A stretch of DNA of 64,000 nt from Mesostigma viride (Eukaryota > Streptophyta > Mesostigmatophyceae > Mesostigmatales > Mesostigmataceae), in contig RPFO01000213.1 of NCBI GenBank assembly GCA_009746045.1, forward strand, positions 6,915,609-6,979,608, in the 5' to 3' direction. Below are positions 1-10,426 of this stretch, piece after piece. Within the stretch, counting starts at the first letter, position 1; each line of letters begins with the position of its first letter. The position numbers were made by a program, and so were the translations under genes. The notes under the pieces were generated by a model, which worked only from the letters and a program-made list of their open reading frames with translations, was not told the origin of the DNA and searched no databases.

Positions 1-190
1 GACCAGAGTTTCCACCCTGATACGGTGGTAAAATACGGTAAAATACGGTCAGACAAGATCTAGATTCACTCTATCCGTAGGACACGGATAGAGTGAATCT
101 ATCCGTGGATATATCCGGATATATCAGGACTAGTGTCACCCGCTGGCTTCGCCCAGCCCAAAACAGGGTCCCTTTTTTTGGCAGTACTTC

Positions 191-428
191 GCCCCGCTGC
201 CCGCTGCCCGCAGCCCGCAGCCCGCTGCCCGTTGCCCGCTGCCCGCTGCCCGCTGCCCGCTGCCCGCTGCCCGCTGCCCGCTGCCCGCTGCCCGCTGCCC
301 GCTGCCCGCTGCCCGCTGCCCGCTGCCCGCTGCCCGCTGCCCGCTGTCCGCTGCCCGCTGCCCGCTGCCCGCTGCCCGCTGCCCGCTGCCCGCTGCCCGC
401 TGTACGCTGCCCGCTGTACGCTGCCCGC
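191..428. repeat. 7-bp minisatellite (CCCGCTG)n
   Basis: About 33 head-to-tail copies of CCCGCTG are visible, with a few variants (CCCGCAG, TCCGCTG, TACGCTG) near the edges. The period of 7 leaves several frames open, which explains the long proline/arginine/alanine-rich reading frames here. They are not genes. Confidence 0.9.
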
Positions 429-439
429 TGCAGTCCGCT

Positions 440-612
440 GGAATAGTACGGTGCTCGCTTCGCTCGCGGATTGGTGCGCAGTACGCTGCCCGCTGCCCGC
501 TGGAATAGTACGGTGCTCGCTTCGCTGGCGGTTTGGTGCGCAGTACGCTGCCCGCTGCCCGCTGGAATAGTACGGTGCTCGCTTCGCTCGCGGATTGGTG
601 CGCAGTACGGTG
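440..612. repeat. 62-bp tandem repeat, about 3 copies
   Basis: The phrase 'ggaatagtacggtgctcgct' starts at 440, 502 and 564, giving a period of 62. Each unit ends with a few of the 7-bp CCCGCTG motifs, so this is a higher-order repeat grown from the neighbouring minisatellite. The spacing is regular but the spacers are identical, so it is not a CRISPR array. Confidence 0.85.
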
Positions 613-1197
613 CTCGCTCGCTCGCCGCGCGCAGCGCACAGCTCGCTGCGCTCGCCGTGCGCTGCGCGCCAGGCCGCTTTCAGCGGCCGCTCGCTCGCTT
701 CGCTCGCCCGCTGGGATTGGTGGTTAGTGATTCCGGCTGTAGCGGATTGGCTGTGTACTCCGCGATGCCTTGGATAGTGCGGGATACTCCACATTGCTAA
801 ATTAATAAATAGGATAGAGTGTCCTACGGATCTAAGAGTGAATCTAGATCTTTTCGGTGGTCTAGTTGGTTCCCGCCAAAACCTTCCCGCCAATTCCTAT
901 AAGGCGCACAAACTCGTGCAGAACGTGAAGCATGAGAAAAACTGGCAGTCGGAAATCGGCACGAGGACGGTTGAGGAGTTAATTAAATGCGATGCTCATG
1001 ATCAGTCTGAAATGACTAGAATATATATATATAAAAGATACAATTACTTACAGCAGAGTAAAGGCACCCACGTAAAAATAAACAAAGCCAACGCTAACAA
1101 TATACATATATATGATTAGATGAAACATGTCCGCGCCTGAAAACTAGCTGGTCTGCTTTTGGTGGGCGCAGCGGTTGTTCTTTTAACACGTCGTACG

Positions 1198-2700
1198 TCA
1201 AAACTCAGTCCTATTTTTAGGACTGAGTATACTGACTTCAAGCTCAAGTAGTGGTAAGGGCAGGGGGGTACCCCATGTGTTTGATGTGCATAGTGGCACT
1301 CAATGCTAATGCTTGGGCATATGCCTAAAAAATCATATGTTGACCAAATCATGTAAAATTTTACAAGGGTGTCAACCCATACTCGCGATTTGGCAATTTT
1401 CTGTGGAAGGACGAGTTGGGAAAATTCAATAAAATCCATATGCATGTTGAAAAAATATAGGCGTGTAAACAATATAGTTCTTGAAACATGGCAAAAAACT
1501 GGGCTCAATTTGGCCACAGCCTCTACCTGAAACTCACCAAAAACCACCAGCCCTAAGAATGGGTTTCGAGGTTGCTAGCAATGTGCAAGCATGTAAGTGC
1601 GGTCATGCTACACACCACTGTGGCAACCAACCATGCCAATCAACTCATTTCCCTTCTAGCATAACAGGACAACATACTTGCATCATCATATTGCAGTTAT
1701 ATTATACCTTAGTATGTGTGAGAGCCTACACGCAGGGAATGGGTGAGAGCCTGCACGCACGCAGGGAATGGGCATTGATACCTACCTACAAAGGGTTTTA
1801 TTGTAAGCCTTAACCACCAATACAATGGGTAGATTAAGCAAATTTCAATTGTTTTTAACAAGAATAGAGATGGCTAATACTGTTTTGCCTTGCCATGACA
1901 TGGCCAACATACTTGCTGGCGCATGATGACAGTGGTTTATCACCAAGATTCTTCACTCACCCGTATAAGCTTGAAAGCAAGCTTGATGCAGCCCATGGCA
2001 ACACAATCACGCAGTATGAACGTAGCAAAAGAATAACTAACACATATGAAGGTATACAGCGCCTTAAAAACTGCAAAAGTACACTAGGGTAAGGCAAATG
2101 CCTGGTAACATCATCAAAAAGGGGGGGGTTAGAGAGGGGCAGGCAACGGTCAAGAAAGCGCATCAAGATTAGAAACTGACAACGCCTCGCAAGCATGTAA
2201 GAACATAAAAAAACGATGAGGTAACGATATTTCAGCTTTACCGTGCACGGATGGCGTTGTGTATCTTGGCCCAGGCGGTGCCCGCAAAAGTGACACTTGC
2301 GGCACACAAACCATGACATGACAGAGTGGTCGAAATCATCAAATCTTTAGTGCCACTGACTTTATTCTACACACATGTGCACATGATAATAAGTAGAAAG
2401 AAGCTTATAAACCCTTCGACCTGCACCGTAAAGCAATTTTAGTAATCAATTCCGTCAGCCTGCCTGGTCGCAGTTTTTTCCAGCAAGAGCAGTGCCGACA
2501 CCTGGTAAATCGCATCCCCGCAAGCTAAGAATTTGTTTCTGTCATCTTTAGTACGTATAAAATTTATTTCCTGAGTTTTACCGGCTAAATCGTCCGCAAA
2601 CGTAAACTGCATGCATGGGCGCAAGCCGCCATGGCTAGGTCGTGCATTTCCGGAACTCACTTTTCATGTGAAAAAGTACCCTTACCACCTGTACTGTGAC
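1198..2700. mobile_element. Diverged copy of TTAA family 2, interrupted
   Basis: Blocks at 1590-1700, 2138-2330 and 2455-2700 follow, in the same order, the sequence of the complete family-2 element at 8302-10002 (for example 'cttggcccaggcggtg' and 'gcgcaagccgccatgg'). Divergence and small indels are far higher than between the two complete copies, so this is an old insertion. A hairpin 'actcagtcc...ggactgagt' at about 1204-1229 is shared with family 4. Confidence 0.6.
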
Positions 2701-3516
2701 CGTACATTTAGCCGCCCAAACAAAATCCAAAAAAACCGCAAAAATATGTCCAAGACCGCCGCGTACTCCGGGTACTTTGAATAGTGCGGGATACTGTGAG
2801 ATTGCTAAATTAGTAATATCACGAACATTATTTTGCGACGATTTCCATCGATTGTGCAGATATTGCGTGTGAAGATGGCAGTGGAATCTGCGGGTGCTGG
2901 CCAGCCTCCTAACCGGCACATCGGTGAAAGGTTTGCGCTTCTCGAATATGGTAGACAGTGCCAGTAGTAAAGGGGGAAATCACGCGCGTTATCTTTTATA
3001 GTCTTTGGCAACACTACAAAAAGCGTGCAGAAACGGACGTGTGGAGTTATGATGGATGAATAACTGAATAGGGGCTGGAAGCAAAGCCGGGTCCGATGAT
3101 GTTAATAAAAGCACATGAGCAAGTGTTTTGTGAAAATTCTGCAGTAAATTTGTCATTCCCTTCTGCTTTGTGTGAGAAACCATGCAGGTTTTTAATGCTG
3201 TAGCCATGTTGCCCTTTTCAACACTGCTATCGGAAAGATGCCAGCAGGCTGGCAGCGTAGGTATTTTCTCCTCTTCAAATGGGCATTCTTCTCCTCTTGT
3301 CTGCCCCCTTTTTGTTTAAGCATCAGAAGGTGAAAACATTGGATGTGTCTTTTAGTAGGACTGCCAGGCATTTAAATGACTACAGGCAGTGTTTACACAA
3401 GGAAACAGAATGTGCTTGCAACGCAAATAAGCACCACTGTAGCGGGTGCAGGTACACCATCCTAACTAACGGGGTGGAAGAGAGCCGCGCAAGTTTTCAG
3501 AGGCGTATAAATGCCT
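2701..3516. other. Unassigned repeat-like DNA
   Basis: I recognise no gene here. A short stretch at about 2775-2815 ('gaatagtgcgggatact') resembles 770-790. Short reading frames exist on both strands but show no family resemblance. Confidence 0.5.
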
Positions 3517-3671
3517 TTTACCCCTAAATGGTCTGGCTGCCGATTTCCCGCCTAAAACTGAGTTACAGCCGACGCGCGTCGCCCCCTTCTCGGGGGACCA
3601 TATGCCGCGAAAACTATTGAGAATTAGGAAAAGTTTAGCTGAGAAGATCGATAGTTTATAATTTTCCTCAC
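3517..3671 (-). mobile_element. TTAA family 2 terminus, inverted, split by the hAT element
   Basis: Positions 3517-3679 are the inverted 3' end of family 2 (terminus ACCCCTAAATGGTCTGGCTG, then the 'gagaattaggaaaagtttag' block). The sequence resumes at 6131 and runs to about 6300, directly after the hAT element and its target duplication. The hAT therefore inserted into a pre-existing family-2 copy. Confidence 0.75.
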
Positions 3672-3734
3672 AGCATGGTCAGTGTTTCTGCTAAGGCACC
3701 GGTTCCGGTAATTCTCCGGTAATTACCGGTGCTC

Positions 3735-3905
3735 CCCCGGCCTACCGGTAAGCCCCCCCCGGCCGACCGGTATGCTATATGCCAGGCAGGAAACCCCCCC
3801 CTGGCCGACCGGTATGCTGTATGTCAAGCAGGAAACCCCCCCCGGCCGACCGGTATGATGTGTTCAGGGCAGGAACCCCTCCCCGTTCGACCGGTAAGCC
3901 ATGCC
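3735..3905. repeat. CCGGCCGACCGGTA minisatellite
   Basis: About four imperfect copies of a roughly 44-60 bp unit are visible. Each contains GGCCGACCGGTATG followed by a 'gccaggcaggaaacccccc'-type stretch. The unit is GC-rich and rich in CCGG, and lies just inside the left end of hAT-1. Confidence 0.7.
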
Positions 3906-4439
3906 CGGGCTGACCTGGTCGACCGGGAAGCTAGTTTAAATGCCGGCCGGGGTTCCCCGGTTTCAGTTCCCCGTCAGACAGACCCGGTACTTATATACTG
4001 ACTATTACAAAATATCGATTTCGATTAGTATATGTTACTGTTCCCGGCACTTACAAATAGTGTGCAGATTGCTGCCATGCTAACACATCCACCGAATTTA
4101 AATGCCGACACAGCAGAGCCCAGCCCTGCTGAATGCCTGACGAGAACCACTGCGCCAGGGCATGGAATCTCGCGATGGTCCTATCGTAGCTACAGCATAC
4201 CTTAAACTGATGAGGATAAAATAGTAGTGCGTGACCCTCAGATGCAGTATTTAAAATATAATCATGGGCAACGGCTCGTCAAGGCTAGGCGATTTTGCAC
4301 AATCATAGCTCGCCTAGAATCACGACTCGGTTGTCGTTGTTGTTGTTGCCCACTTGAATACCGGTGTTAGCTTGACCAGCACAAATCTTGTTGTTGTTGG
4401 ACATCGTTGTTGTTGTTGTTGCCACGCCGCAATGGGCAG

Positions 4440-5111
4440 CAGAGATTTGGTGTACTAGACTGTTGTTGGACGCGCTAACTGCAACTGTAGAGGAGGGGCT
4501 AAAGTTTCAACTTCAACTTGTGAGTAAATCGATGTTCCGTAACCTAGTAGCAAAAGGCGTGGCGCGGTGCTGCCAGCTCTGACCCTGTGCAACAGTGGAC
4601 CCCTGCTTGTTCCAAGGAGGGTCACTGGCGTCGTGAGTGCCCAGACTGGCCCCCTGCCCCAGCCAGGCTCAGCACTGGGTCAGCACTGGAATGGGTCAGC
4701 ACTGGGCAGCCGGCAAGTCCAGTCTGTCAAATGCGTAGACTTGAGCGGGTAACAAACATCAATGTTCAAATGCGCTGCTGACATGCAGTAGGTACGCAAC
4801 ACGAAGGTGCTGAGCCGCAAAACGATGCATGAAGTTCACGGCAGTCGAGCCAGCTGACTTTGTTTTGCTTGTTTTCTAATCCTACATTTTTCGATAGTGC
4901 GCTAGAGAAGCGAATCACGACGAAGAAGAAAGAGCCCCCGATTCCCCTGGGCTACAAATTCAAGGACCATTTCATACGAGGTGGTGGCGTTTTAACCTTG
5001 GCCGGCAGTGTGAGCGGTCGGCGGGCTTTGGGCACGGTCGTTACATACCAGGCGCAGGCAGGCAATGAGTTAGAAGGGGACGACACTGATATAAAGGAGG
5101 AATGGGGATGA
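4440..5111 (+). pseudogene. Coding relic inside hAT-1 (zinc-knuckle-like and basic segments)
   Basis: Three short stretches look protein-coding. The first is a VEEGLKFQLQLVSKSMFR-like segment at about 4477-4542. The second is a zinc-knuckle-like piece, CSKEGHWRRECPDW, at about 4606-4647, which has the last three ligands of a CCHC knuckle but no clear first cysteine. The third runs from about 4890 to 5111 and includes KKKEPPIPLGYKFKDHF. The first and third are conserved with mostly conservative changes in the inverted copy (20638-20760 and 20076-20399, minus strand), although both copies are broken by stops. A gag-like nucleic-acid-binding protein captured or nested in the element is one reading, but the family is not recognised. 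Confidence 0.4.
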
Positions 5112-5346
5112 GGGTGCCGTAGAGGAGGGCGATGCAGGTGGCTCAGCGCACGCCCAGCCTGAAATCCATGCCCGACGAAAGCCAAGATGGCACTAGCTAG
5201 CGGTGACGAAGCACCTGGTCCTCAGTTTTAAAGAGGAACCCGGGTCTCCTTAGGTATACTAGCTTTACCAACTTCCAACCACCTATGGGTGTAGGGTGCA
5301 TGCAAACCCAAAGGCGGCATCGTGTGAGGTCACGCCAATAATGTAT

Positions 5347-5751
5347 TAATTAATAAGCACGTGACTGCGTCACGTGGGTGCCAATACAGAGTAAAGGAAC
5401 CTTCAACCCTATATACACAGTGAGAAGGAGGGAGGGCGCCCTAGCTTCTCTCACTGCCGCAGGTGGGCAGGCCACAGAGCGCTCTCTCCACGGCATGGTG
5501 CCGGGGCGCAACACTGTGGGTGCAATACAACCAGTGCAATACCATAGGTAGGCTGACGCATAGCTTATGCTACAAATGTGAGGTGGGCTCAAGACGTCGG
5601 CTAATTAAGGCGCAAGCTGATGGCCACAAGGTGCCAGAGCTAATTGAAGGTACTATAACGCTGTGCGCTAATATCGTTTCAAGTGCTGTAATGCCTAAGC
5701 TATCCCATAATGTACCAATAATGTGTACCAATAATGTGCCAATAATGTATG
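5347..5751. mobile_element. 405-bp insertion within hAT-1 with direct-repeat ends, SINE-like
   Basis: The sister hAT copy runs directly from 'cgtgacctca' to 'ccaatacattat...' on its own strand (19960-19985), without this segment. Here CCAATAATGTAT occurs at 5336-5347 and again at 5740-5751, bracketing the extra DNA. Near the right end there are several tandem copies of 'accaataatgt', like a variable SINE tail. No promoter boxes can be asserted beyond a 'ctatatacac' stretch at about 5409. Confidence 0.45.
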
Positions 5752-6130
5752 GGTGAGCTAATGTGAGCTACACAGCCTACGAGTGCTGCGTACTATGTTT
5801 TGTAACCTCCTATTGTGACTAGGCATGCTTGTATGCATGCTAAGTTATCATTTTCGCATGTTTTATTAGGGAGCCCTGCGTATGTCAAGGCTATGTGAAT
5901 CAGGGCACAAGCAGCCCACTAGGGCAAGGCTTCGCAGTTTAGGATAAATTATATCAAGGATAAATTATATAACTGTATAAGAAATTCTATTGGGTTTTTA
6001 TTTTTCTAAAAAAAAATTCGCCAACATCAACCCCCCCCCCCCCGGCCTCGGCCGCTTCGCGGCCCCAGCCGGGACCCCTACCGGTATTACCGGAACCCCC
6101 CCACCCCTTAGCAGAAACACTGAGCATGGT

Positions 6131-6300
6131 ACTAGGGGTTGCATACTTCTGATAAAGTTATAGAGGTATTCTGGCCGGTCAAAGTACAACTGGGGTCAGG
6201 GGACTTTTTCACTTACAACGTGCATTCCGGAAAAAACGACGACCTGGCCACACATGGCATTTACGTTTTCGTTCGAATTTTCTGACCAAACTCAGGGAAT
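6131..6300 (-). mobile_element. TTAA family 2, remainder of the inverted copy
   Basis: This continues the family-2 sequence from 3671 after the hAT insertion (reverse complement of about 9690-9840, including the 'gtacaa...ggggtcaggg' block). It stops abruptly where family-4 sequence begins. Confidence 0.65.
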
Positions 6301-6301
6301 T

Positions 6302-6670
6302 GACATTTACAAGACCTAGGGATGATGCCTACAAAGTTTCAGTCGAATACGTCAAGCCATGCTCTTGCCCCAGTCAGTTGTTTGTGCCACCATAGCCGCG
6401 GACGTGAATAATTTTTATTCACGTCGTCCTTGTTTGGCCATGGTACCCCCCCTACTTTCCTTGACCGTAGGTCCCTGTCCAGGTGTCCCAAAGTAGTAAA
6501 CCAGGGGTGCACGAGAATCTACAAATCTAGATCTCAAAGCTGGTCCAGACAGCATCTTAAAAAGTTAATTGCTAGAATCAGAACTAGTTCTGCCACAAAC
6601 TCGGTCCGTTTTTTAGGATCGAGAAAAACTCAGTCCTTCAAATCGGACCGAGTACGGTTTTAAGGGTTAA
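6302..6670 (+). mobile_element. TTAA family 4, right-end fragment
   Basis: This is the reverse complement of 56905-57265 in the complete family-4 element. The terminus reads CGGTTTTAAGGGTTAA, ending at 6670. It includes the hairpin block 'actcggtccg...' at 6600-6655. The left part of the element is missing. Confidence 0.7.
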
Positions 6671-6850
6671 ATAACCCTTCGCAAACACACCAGTTGTTCC
6701 ATTCTGTCCTTTGTTTTTTTGTTTGTCCTGCACCGGGCATTCAAAGTAATCTGGTATTTATTTGCTACAGTCTCGGCTTTCCTGATTAGTTTTGCTCCTC
6801 CACCGAGAGACTGTAACCACTTGACCAAAACTAGGCTGACAAGATTTAAA

Positions 6851-8200
6851 TTAACCCATAGTCCGCTGACCCATTTTTGGCACTTTTATACCCCTGAAAA
6901 TGAAAAAAATCATAACTTACAGGCCACAACTCCAAATACCCCCAACCAAGATGCTAGGAGTATCTACACTTCAAGGGCTTTCAGAATATGCAATAATACC
7001 TTGGCTTTATCAAAGCATTTGGATTATAGCTCCCGTCAAAGCTGGCCAAAAGACGATCTTTTTTCCCCAAGGAAAAGTCAACCCCCCCCTAACTTCCCAG
7101 GGAGGGCAGGGAATCTCAATACCAACATTGGACAACTTAGTTGGATAGTCCAATGGGGGTTTCCTTGGGTCAGACCACCCGGATAACCCATTACCCCTAT
7201 ATAACGTGCTCATACATGTGTGTGGGTTACGCGCGTGAAAACAGCTATCTATGACATGCAGCACAATAATGCATTATAACAAGCTATCAAAGGCTGCCAA
7301 AAGTGCTGGAATACAAACACGTTGCCTACCTGCACTGAAGGAGTGGTACACTCCAAAGAAATGCCCAAAACTGGGCACTTTCAGGGCTAATACCACTCTT
7401 TACAACAGGCATGGAACTTGCTGAAATATGCATGGATAAAATCGTCATTCATAATGCATGGGATACGTATTCCGCTGCAAACAACACGCAAATACGTTGT
7501 CGTACCTGGCTCGTTCATGCCCTACCCGGATTCCGCTGGCCGGGACCCTCATATCTCACACATACTGATGCTCTACAGGCAAAGGCCGCCATAGCCGCAT
7601 ACTTCATGATCCACCATGGCTACCAGGTCGATGTTCCGTGCAAAGATGGCCACTAAACTAGTCCGCATTCTCAGCAAACGCTGCAGCTGACGTCCCTTAC
7701 CCAAACTGGATGCCCGGGCTGGCGCAGATTGCCCGGCCATAGGGAGAAAATCGACCTATGACAAGCTATGACTCATCTGGAACTGACGACCAGGAAAGTC
7801 ATATTTTCCTACCTCTATTTTCCTAACCCTATAAATCTGGCGGTGCCTGACCTACGAAAATCATGCATCGTCATTCTGAGCAACATTCTGAACCGTTTCA
7901 AGCCGTGAGACGCAAAAATTTCGTGACAGCGGCACGTTGTCAGCCATATCTCATTACGCGCGCGCGCGAGCGAAATTTTCCCGCCAAAGTCACGTGATAC
8001 ATTCTCAATGCACGTTGTAATTACCAGGCTATGGCGAATATTACCCCCAAACCTATGCATCACCTTCGTCCATAAGTGTTCCCGGACCCACCGGACCACT
8101 GACATCCGTCACAGGTGGCGCGGCGCTCACGGCGCGGCGCGAAATTCGACCGTTAGTCAAACTACCCGACAGGTCGGGTAGTTTACGGACTATGGGTTAA
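6851..8200. mobile_element. TTAA-target element, family 1, copy A
   Basis: The termini are TTAACCCATAGTCCG and CGGACTATGGGTTAA. The target tetranucleotide TTAA with inverted repeats beginning CCC is the signature of piggyBac-type elements. It is 1,350 bp long and lacks a transposase. It is nearly identical to 35990-37329. An 81-codon frame (7411-7656) is kept in both copies. A subterminal palindrome, 'actacccgacaggtcgggtagt', lies at about 8161-8182. Confidence 0.88.
7411..7656 (+). CDS. 81-aa open frame inside TTAA family 1, function unknown
   Basis: The frame starts with an ATG at 7411 and ends with a TAA, giving MELAEICMDKIVIHNAWDTY at the N-terminus and a C-terminal HHGYQVDVPCKDGH. The same frame is intact in the second copy (36545-36790) with only two or three residue changes. 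I recognise no domain, transmembrane segment or signal peptide. Because the two elements are nearly identical at the DNA level, conservation alone does not prove coding. It could be a gene fragment carried by the element or a chance frame. Confidence 0.25.
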   Translation: MELAEICMDKIVIHNAWDTYSAANNTQIRCRTWLVHALPGFRWPGPSYLTHTDALQAKAAIAAYFMIHHGYQVDVPCKDGH

Positions 8201-8301
8201 TTTACTTATTTTTTTATATTTGTTTGGTAAGTTCATCTTCAAGACTTCAACTGTACATACTGCGTGTCTCTTTCCCAATGTGATGTGATTTGTTATGGTG
8301 T

Positions 8302-10002
8302 TTAACCCCTAAATGGTCTGAGATCCTGCCGATAAATCGGCTGGATCTTCACAATTTTGCAAACCAGATGCCATCCAACCTACCCATATCCAATGGCTGT
8401 CCTTGGGGGCCAAGCATGTCCATGAGTTGCCCATCGGGTTGGTATATCACAACCTCACATATATGCAGGGTAGGCCATATATAACTGCCGTCAAAGTTTG
8501 GGGGGTCAAGACGCGCGTTTTCATTTTTGGTAGAATGTGCATTTTGAATTATGTTATAAGACCTAGGCACCTACCACTTCAGGGATGATAAACAATAAGT
8601 TGCTGAACAGTTTGAGCCATTGGGGTCATCATTTGGGTGGGTATACCAGCAGTTACACCCAGTAAAGCCCATAGGGGTACCGTTGGTAAAAAGCAACCAA
8701 GGGGGTAAGGGTGGGCATACTACCTACTAATATGGCCACCAACCATGCCAAACAATACATTTCCCTTCCACAATGATGGGGAAACATAACTGCATCATCA
8801 CACTGCCCTTACATGGCACCTATGTGCAGGTGCTACCTTGTCCATGCACGTAGGTAACGTGGTACGGATACCCTACGCAAGGCATGCATTCTAGGAGGCA
8901 GCCACCGACAAACTAGTGATGTTGAGTGAGCCTATTTCAGCCTGCCCTAGCAAGGATAAACTAGGCCTAAGCTGCTATAGCTTGCCAGGTGATGGCCAGC
9001 ACACCTGGTGGCACATGCTGTCAATGGGAAGCTTCTACTCACCAGTTACGTGCTTGATGATGCCACAGAGACCAGCCAACTGCCTCACACTCATGCAATA
9101 TGTGTATGGGAAATGTATAACAAACATATATGGAGGTATTCAAACCCATACAGCCTCTAAAACTTATCACCATCACCCTGTGGCAGGTCAACTGACTGAG
9201 GGAAGCATCTAAGAAGGGTGTTTTAGAAAGGGGCCAGGCCAGGGTCAAGAAAGAGCATGAATAATGCAAAACGAATGTGCTACACAAGCTAGAACGTATA
9301 TATAAACGTTAAACATCGATAGGAAAACGATGCTTAAGCTTTACCAGGCATGGATGGCGTTACCTTGGCCCAGGCGGTGGCCGCAAAATGGCGCATTTCG
9401 GCACACAAAAGTTGTGCAGCATGGTCGCTGGATTCGGCGATTTCTGGCCACCCTTGCACGTTTACGACTACTATGTATCATAAAAAGTACAAAGAAACCG
9501 ATATATCCTTTAAAATACGCCGGAAAGGTATTGCTGTCAACGTTTCTATCGCCCGGCCTGATCGCAGTTTTTTCCAGCAAGAACGCTGCCGACACCTATC
9601 CAATGGCATTCCCGCGAACCAAAAATTGGCCTGTATGATCTTTAGGACGTATAAAATCAATATCCTAAGTTTGGTCAGAAAATTCTAACGAAAACGTAAA
9701 TGCCATGCGTGGGCGCAAGCCGCCATGGCCAGGTCGTCGTTTTCCGGAATGCACGTTGTACGTGAAAAAGTACCCTGACCCCTTGTACTTTGACCGGCCA
9801 GAACACCTCTATAACTTTGTCAGAAGTATGCAAACCCATGTACCATGCTTTAGAGTATTTTATAAACTTTCGATCTTCTCAGCTAAACTTTTCCTAATTC
9901 TCAATAGTTTTCGCGGCATTTGGTCGCTTGAGAAGGGGCCGATGCATCGGCTGGAACTCGATTTTTGGCGGAAAATCGGCCGCAAGACCATTTAGGGGTT
10001 AA
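8302..10002. mobile_element. TTAA-target element, family 2, copy A
   Basis: It begins TTAACCCCTAAATGGTCT at 8302 and ends AGACCATTTAGGGGTTAA-like at 10002 (AAGACC before the shared part), 1,701 bp in all. It is non-autonomous: several overlapping short frames exist on both strands but none has a recognisable domain. The second complete copy is 38415-40108; fragments are at 3517-3671, 6131-6300, 15270-16050 and 24312-24737. Its right end lies within 20 bp of the possible signal-peptide exon of the LRR gene, so it may have displaced the original 5' end of that gene. Confidence 0.88.
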
Positions 10003-10015
10003 TAAACACATACAG

Positions 10016-10106
10016 TCAATCAATGCGGCTGCCTTCCTCTCCACCATTTCCCCGGCCCCCCTTTTGCTGTCCCTCCTAGTTCCTGTCTGTGTGGCTGTGA
10101 CCTCGC
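10016..10106 (+). CDS. Possible signal-peptide exon of the LRR gene
   Basis: A frame reading AAFLSTISPAPLLLSLLVPV, followed by CVAVTS, is a typical secretory signal sequence (small polar start, leucine-rich core, small residues at the end). A GT donor at 10107 would leave one base. That fits exactly with exon 1, which begins with two bases of a codon, and gives a 142-bp intron. However, no ATG occurs in this frame back to the stop at 9929, and the frame runs into the end of the family-2 element. The true start may be in an upstream exon or may have been lost to that insertion. Confidence 0.35.
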
Positions 10107-10248
10107 GTAGTATACTACTCCATGCCGAGCATATTCGCTGTTATATTGATTTCCACTACATAGCAGCATGTATTTATTTGATTTACATTAGTTTTTTTCG
10201 ATGTGGCTGTTGTTATGAATGTGTGGTTCTGATACTTGCTGCTTGCAG

Positions 10249-10426
10249 CCACGCATAAACAGGCCTTGCTTGACTTCAAGGCCTCGCTCGCAGCTGGCAG
10301 CGATGGCACTGCTCTTGACGCCTTTTTACCTGGTTGGAGCGACGCCAGTGACCCATGTGGACCAACGGACACCTGGACTGGAATTTCATGCGATGAAGGT
10401 GGTCCCGAACAAGCAGTGACCAGAAT
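10249..10426 (+). CDS. LRR gene exon 1 visible: LRRNT cap
   Basis: The acceptor is 'gcttgcag' and the donor is 'gtgagt'. The exon encodes HKQALLDFKASLAAGS and later DPCGPTDTWTGISCDEGG. This is the N-terminal LRR cap of plant-type LRR proteins: an ALLxFK helix followed by the C-x(n)-W-x-G-I-x-C pair of cysteines. It caps the hydrophobic core of the solenoid. The exon starts with two bases of a codon and ends after AT, which with the first base of the next exon (A) encodes Ile, where the first repeat strand is expected. Confidence 0.8.

Larger units (their letters stand above)
1..982. mobile_element. TTAA-target element, family 3 (right part; left end lies before the window)
   Basis: The right terminus reads GACGGTTGAGGAGTTAA at 966-982. 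It matches the right end of the complete copy at 17448-18418. Positions 1-50 match 18211-18250 (the 'gaccagggtttgcaccctgg' block), so the window opens inside the element. Between about 60 and 840 this copy carries a GC-rich tandem-repeat block that the other copy lacks. The block is flanked by short inverted copies of a 'gatctagattcactctatcc' sequence. No coding capacity is credible. Confidence 0.75.
3680..6122. mobile_element. hAT-like DNA transposon, complete and non-autonomous (hAT-1)
   Basis: The terminal inverted repeats read CAGTGTTTCTGCTAAG at 3680 and CTTAGCAGAAACACTG ending at 6122. They are flanked by a perfect 8-bp duplication, AGCATGGT, at 3672-3679 and 6123-6130. An 8-bp target duplication and a CAGTG terminus are hallmarks of the hAT superfamily. 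No transposase is visible. Inside are a minisatellite (about 3735-3905), CAA/GTT repeats (4330-4425), conserved coding relics (4440-5110) and a later insertion (about 5347-5751). A truncated inverted copy lies at 19547-20821. Confidence 0.88.

Noticed and set aside
440-612. Regular 62-bp repeats resembling a CRISPR array
   Set aside because: Whole units including 'spacers' are identical, only three copies, eukaryotic context; it is a tandem repeat.
99-893. 264-codon minus-strand frame and similar frames on both strands
   Set aside because: Created by the 7-bp and 62-bp tandem repeats. The period of 7 keeps frames open; composition is purely repeat-driven.
9341-9688. Opposed frames of 84-112 codons in family 2 that recur in other copies
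   Set aside because: The recurrence follows from DNA similarity. Frames on both strands are equally open and no transposase motif is seen.
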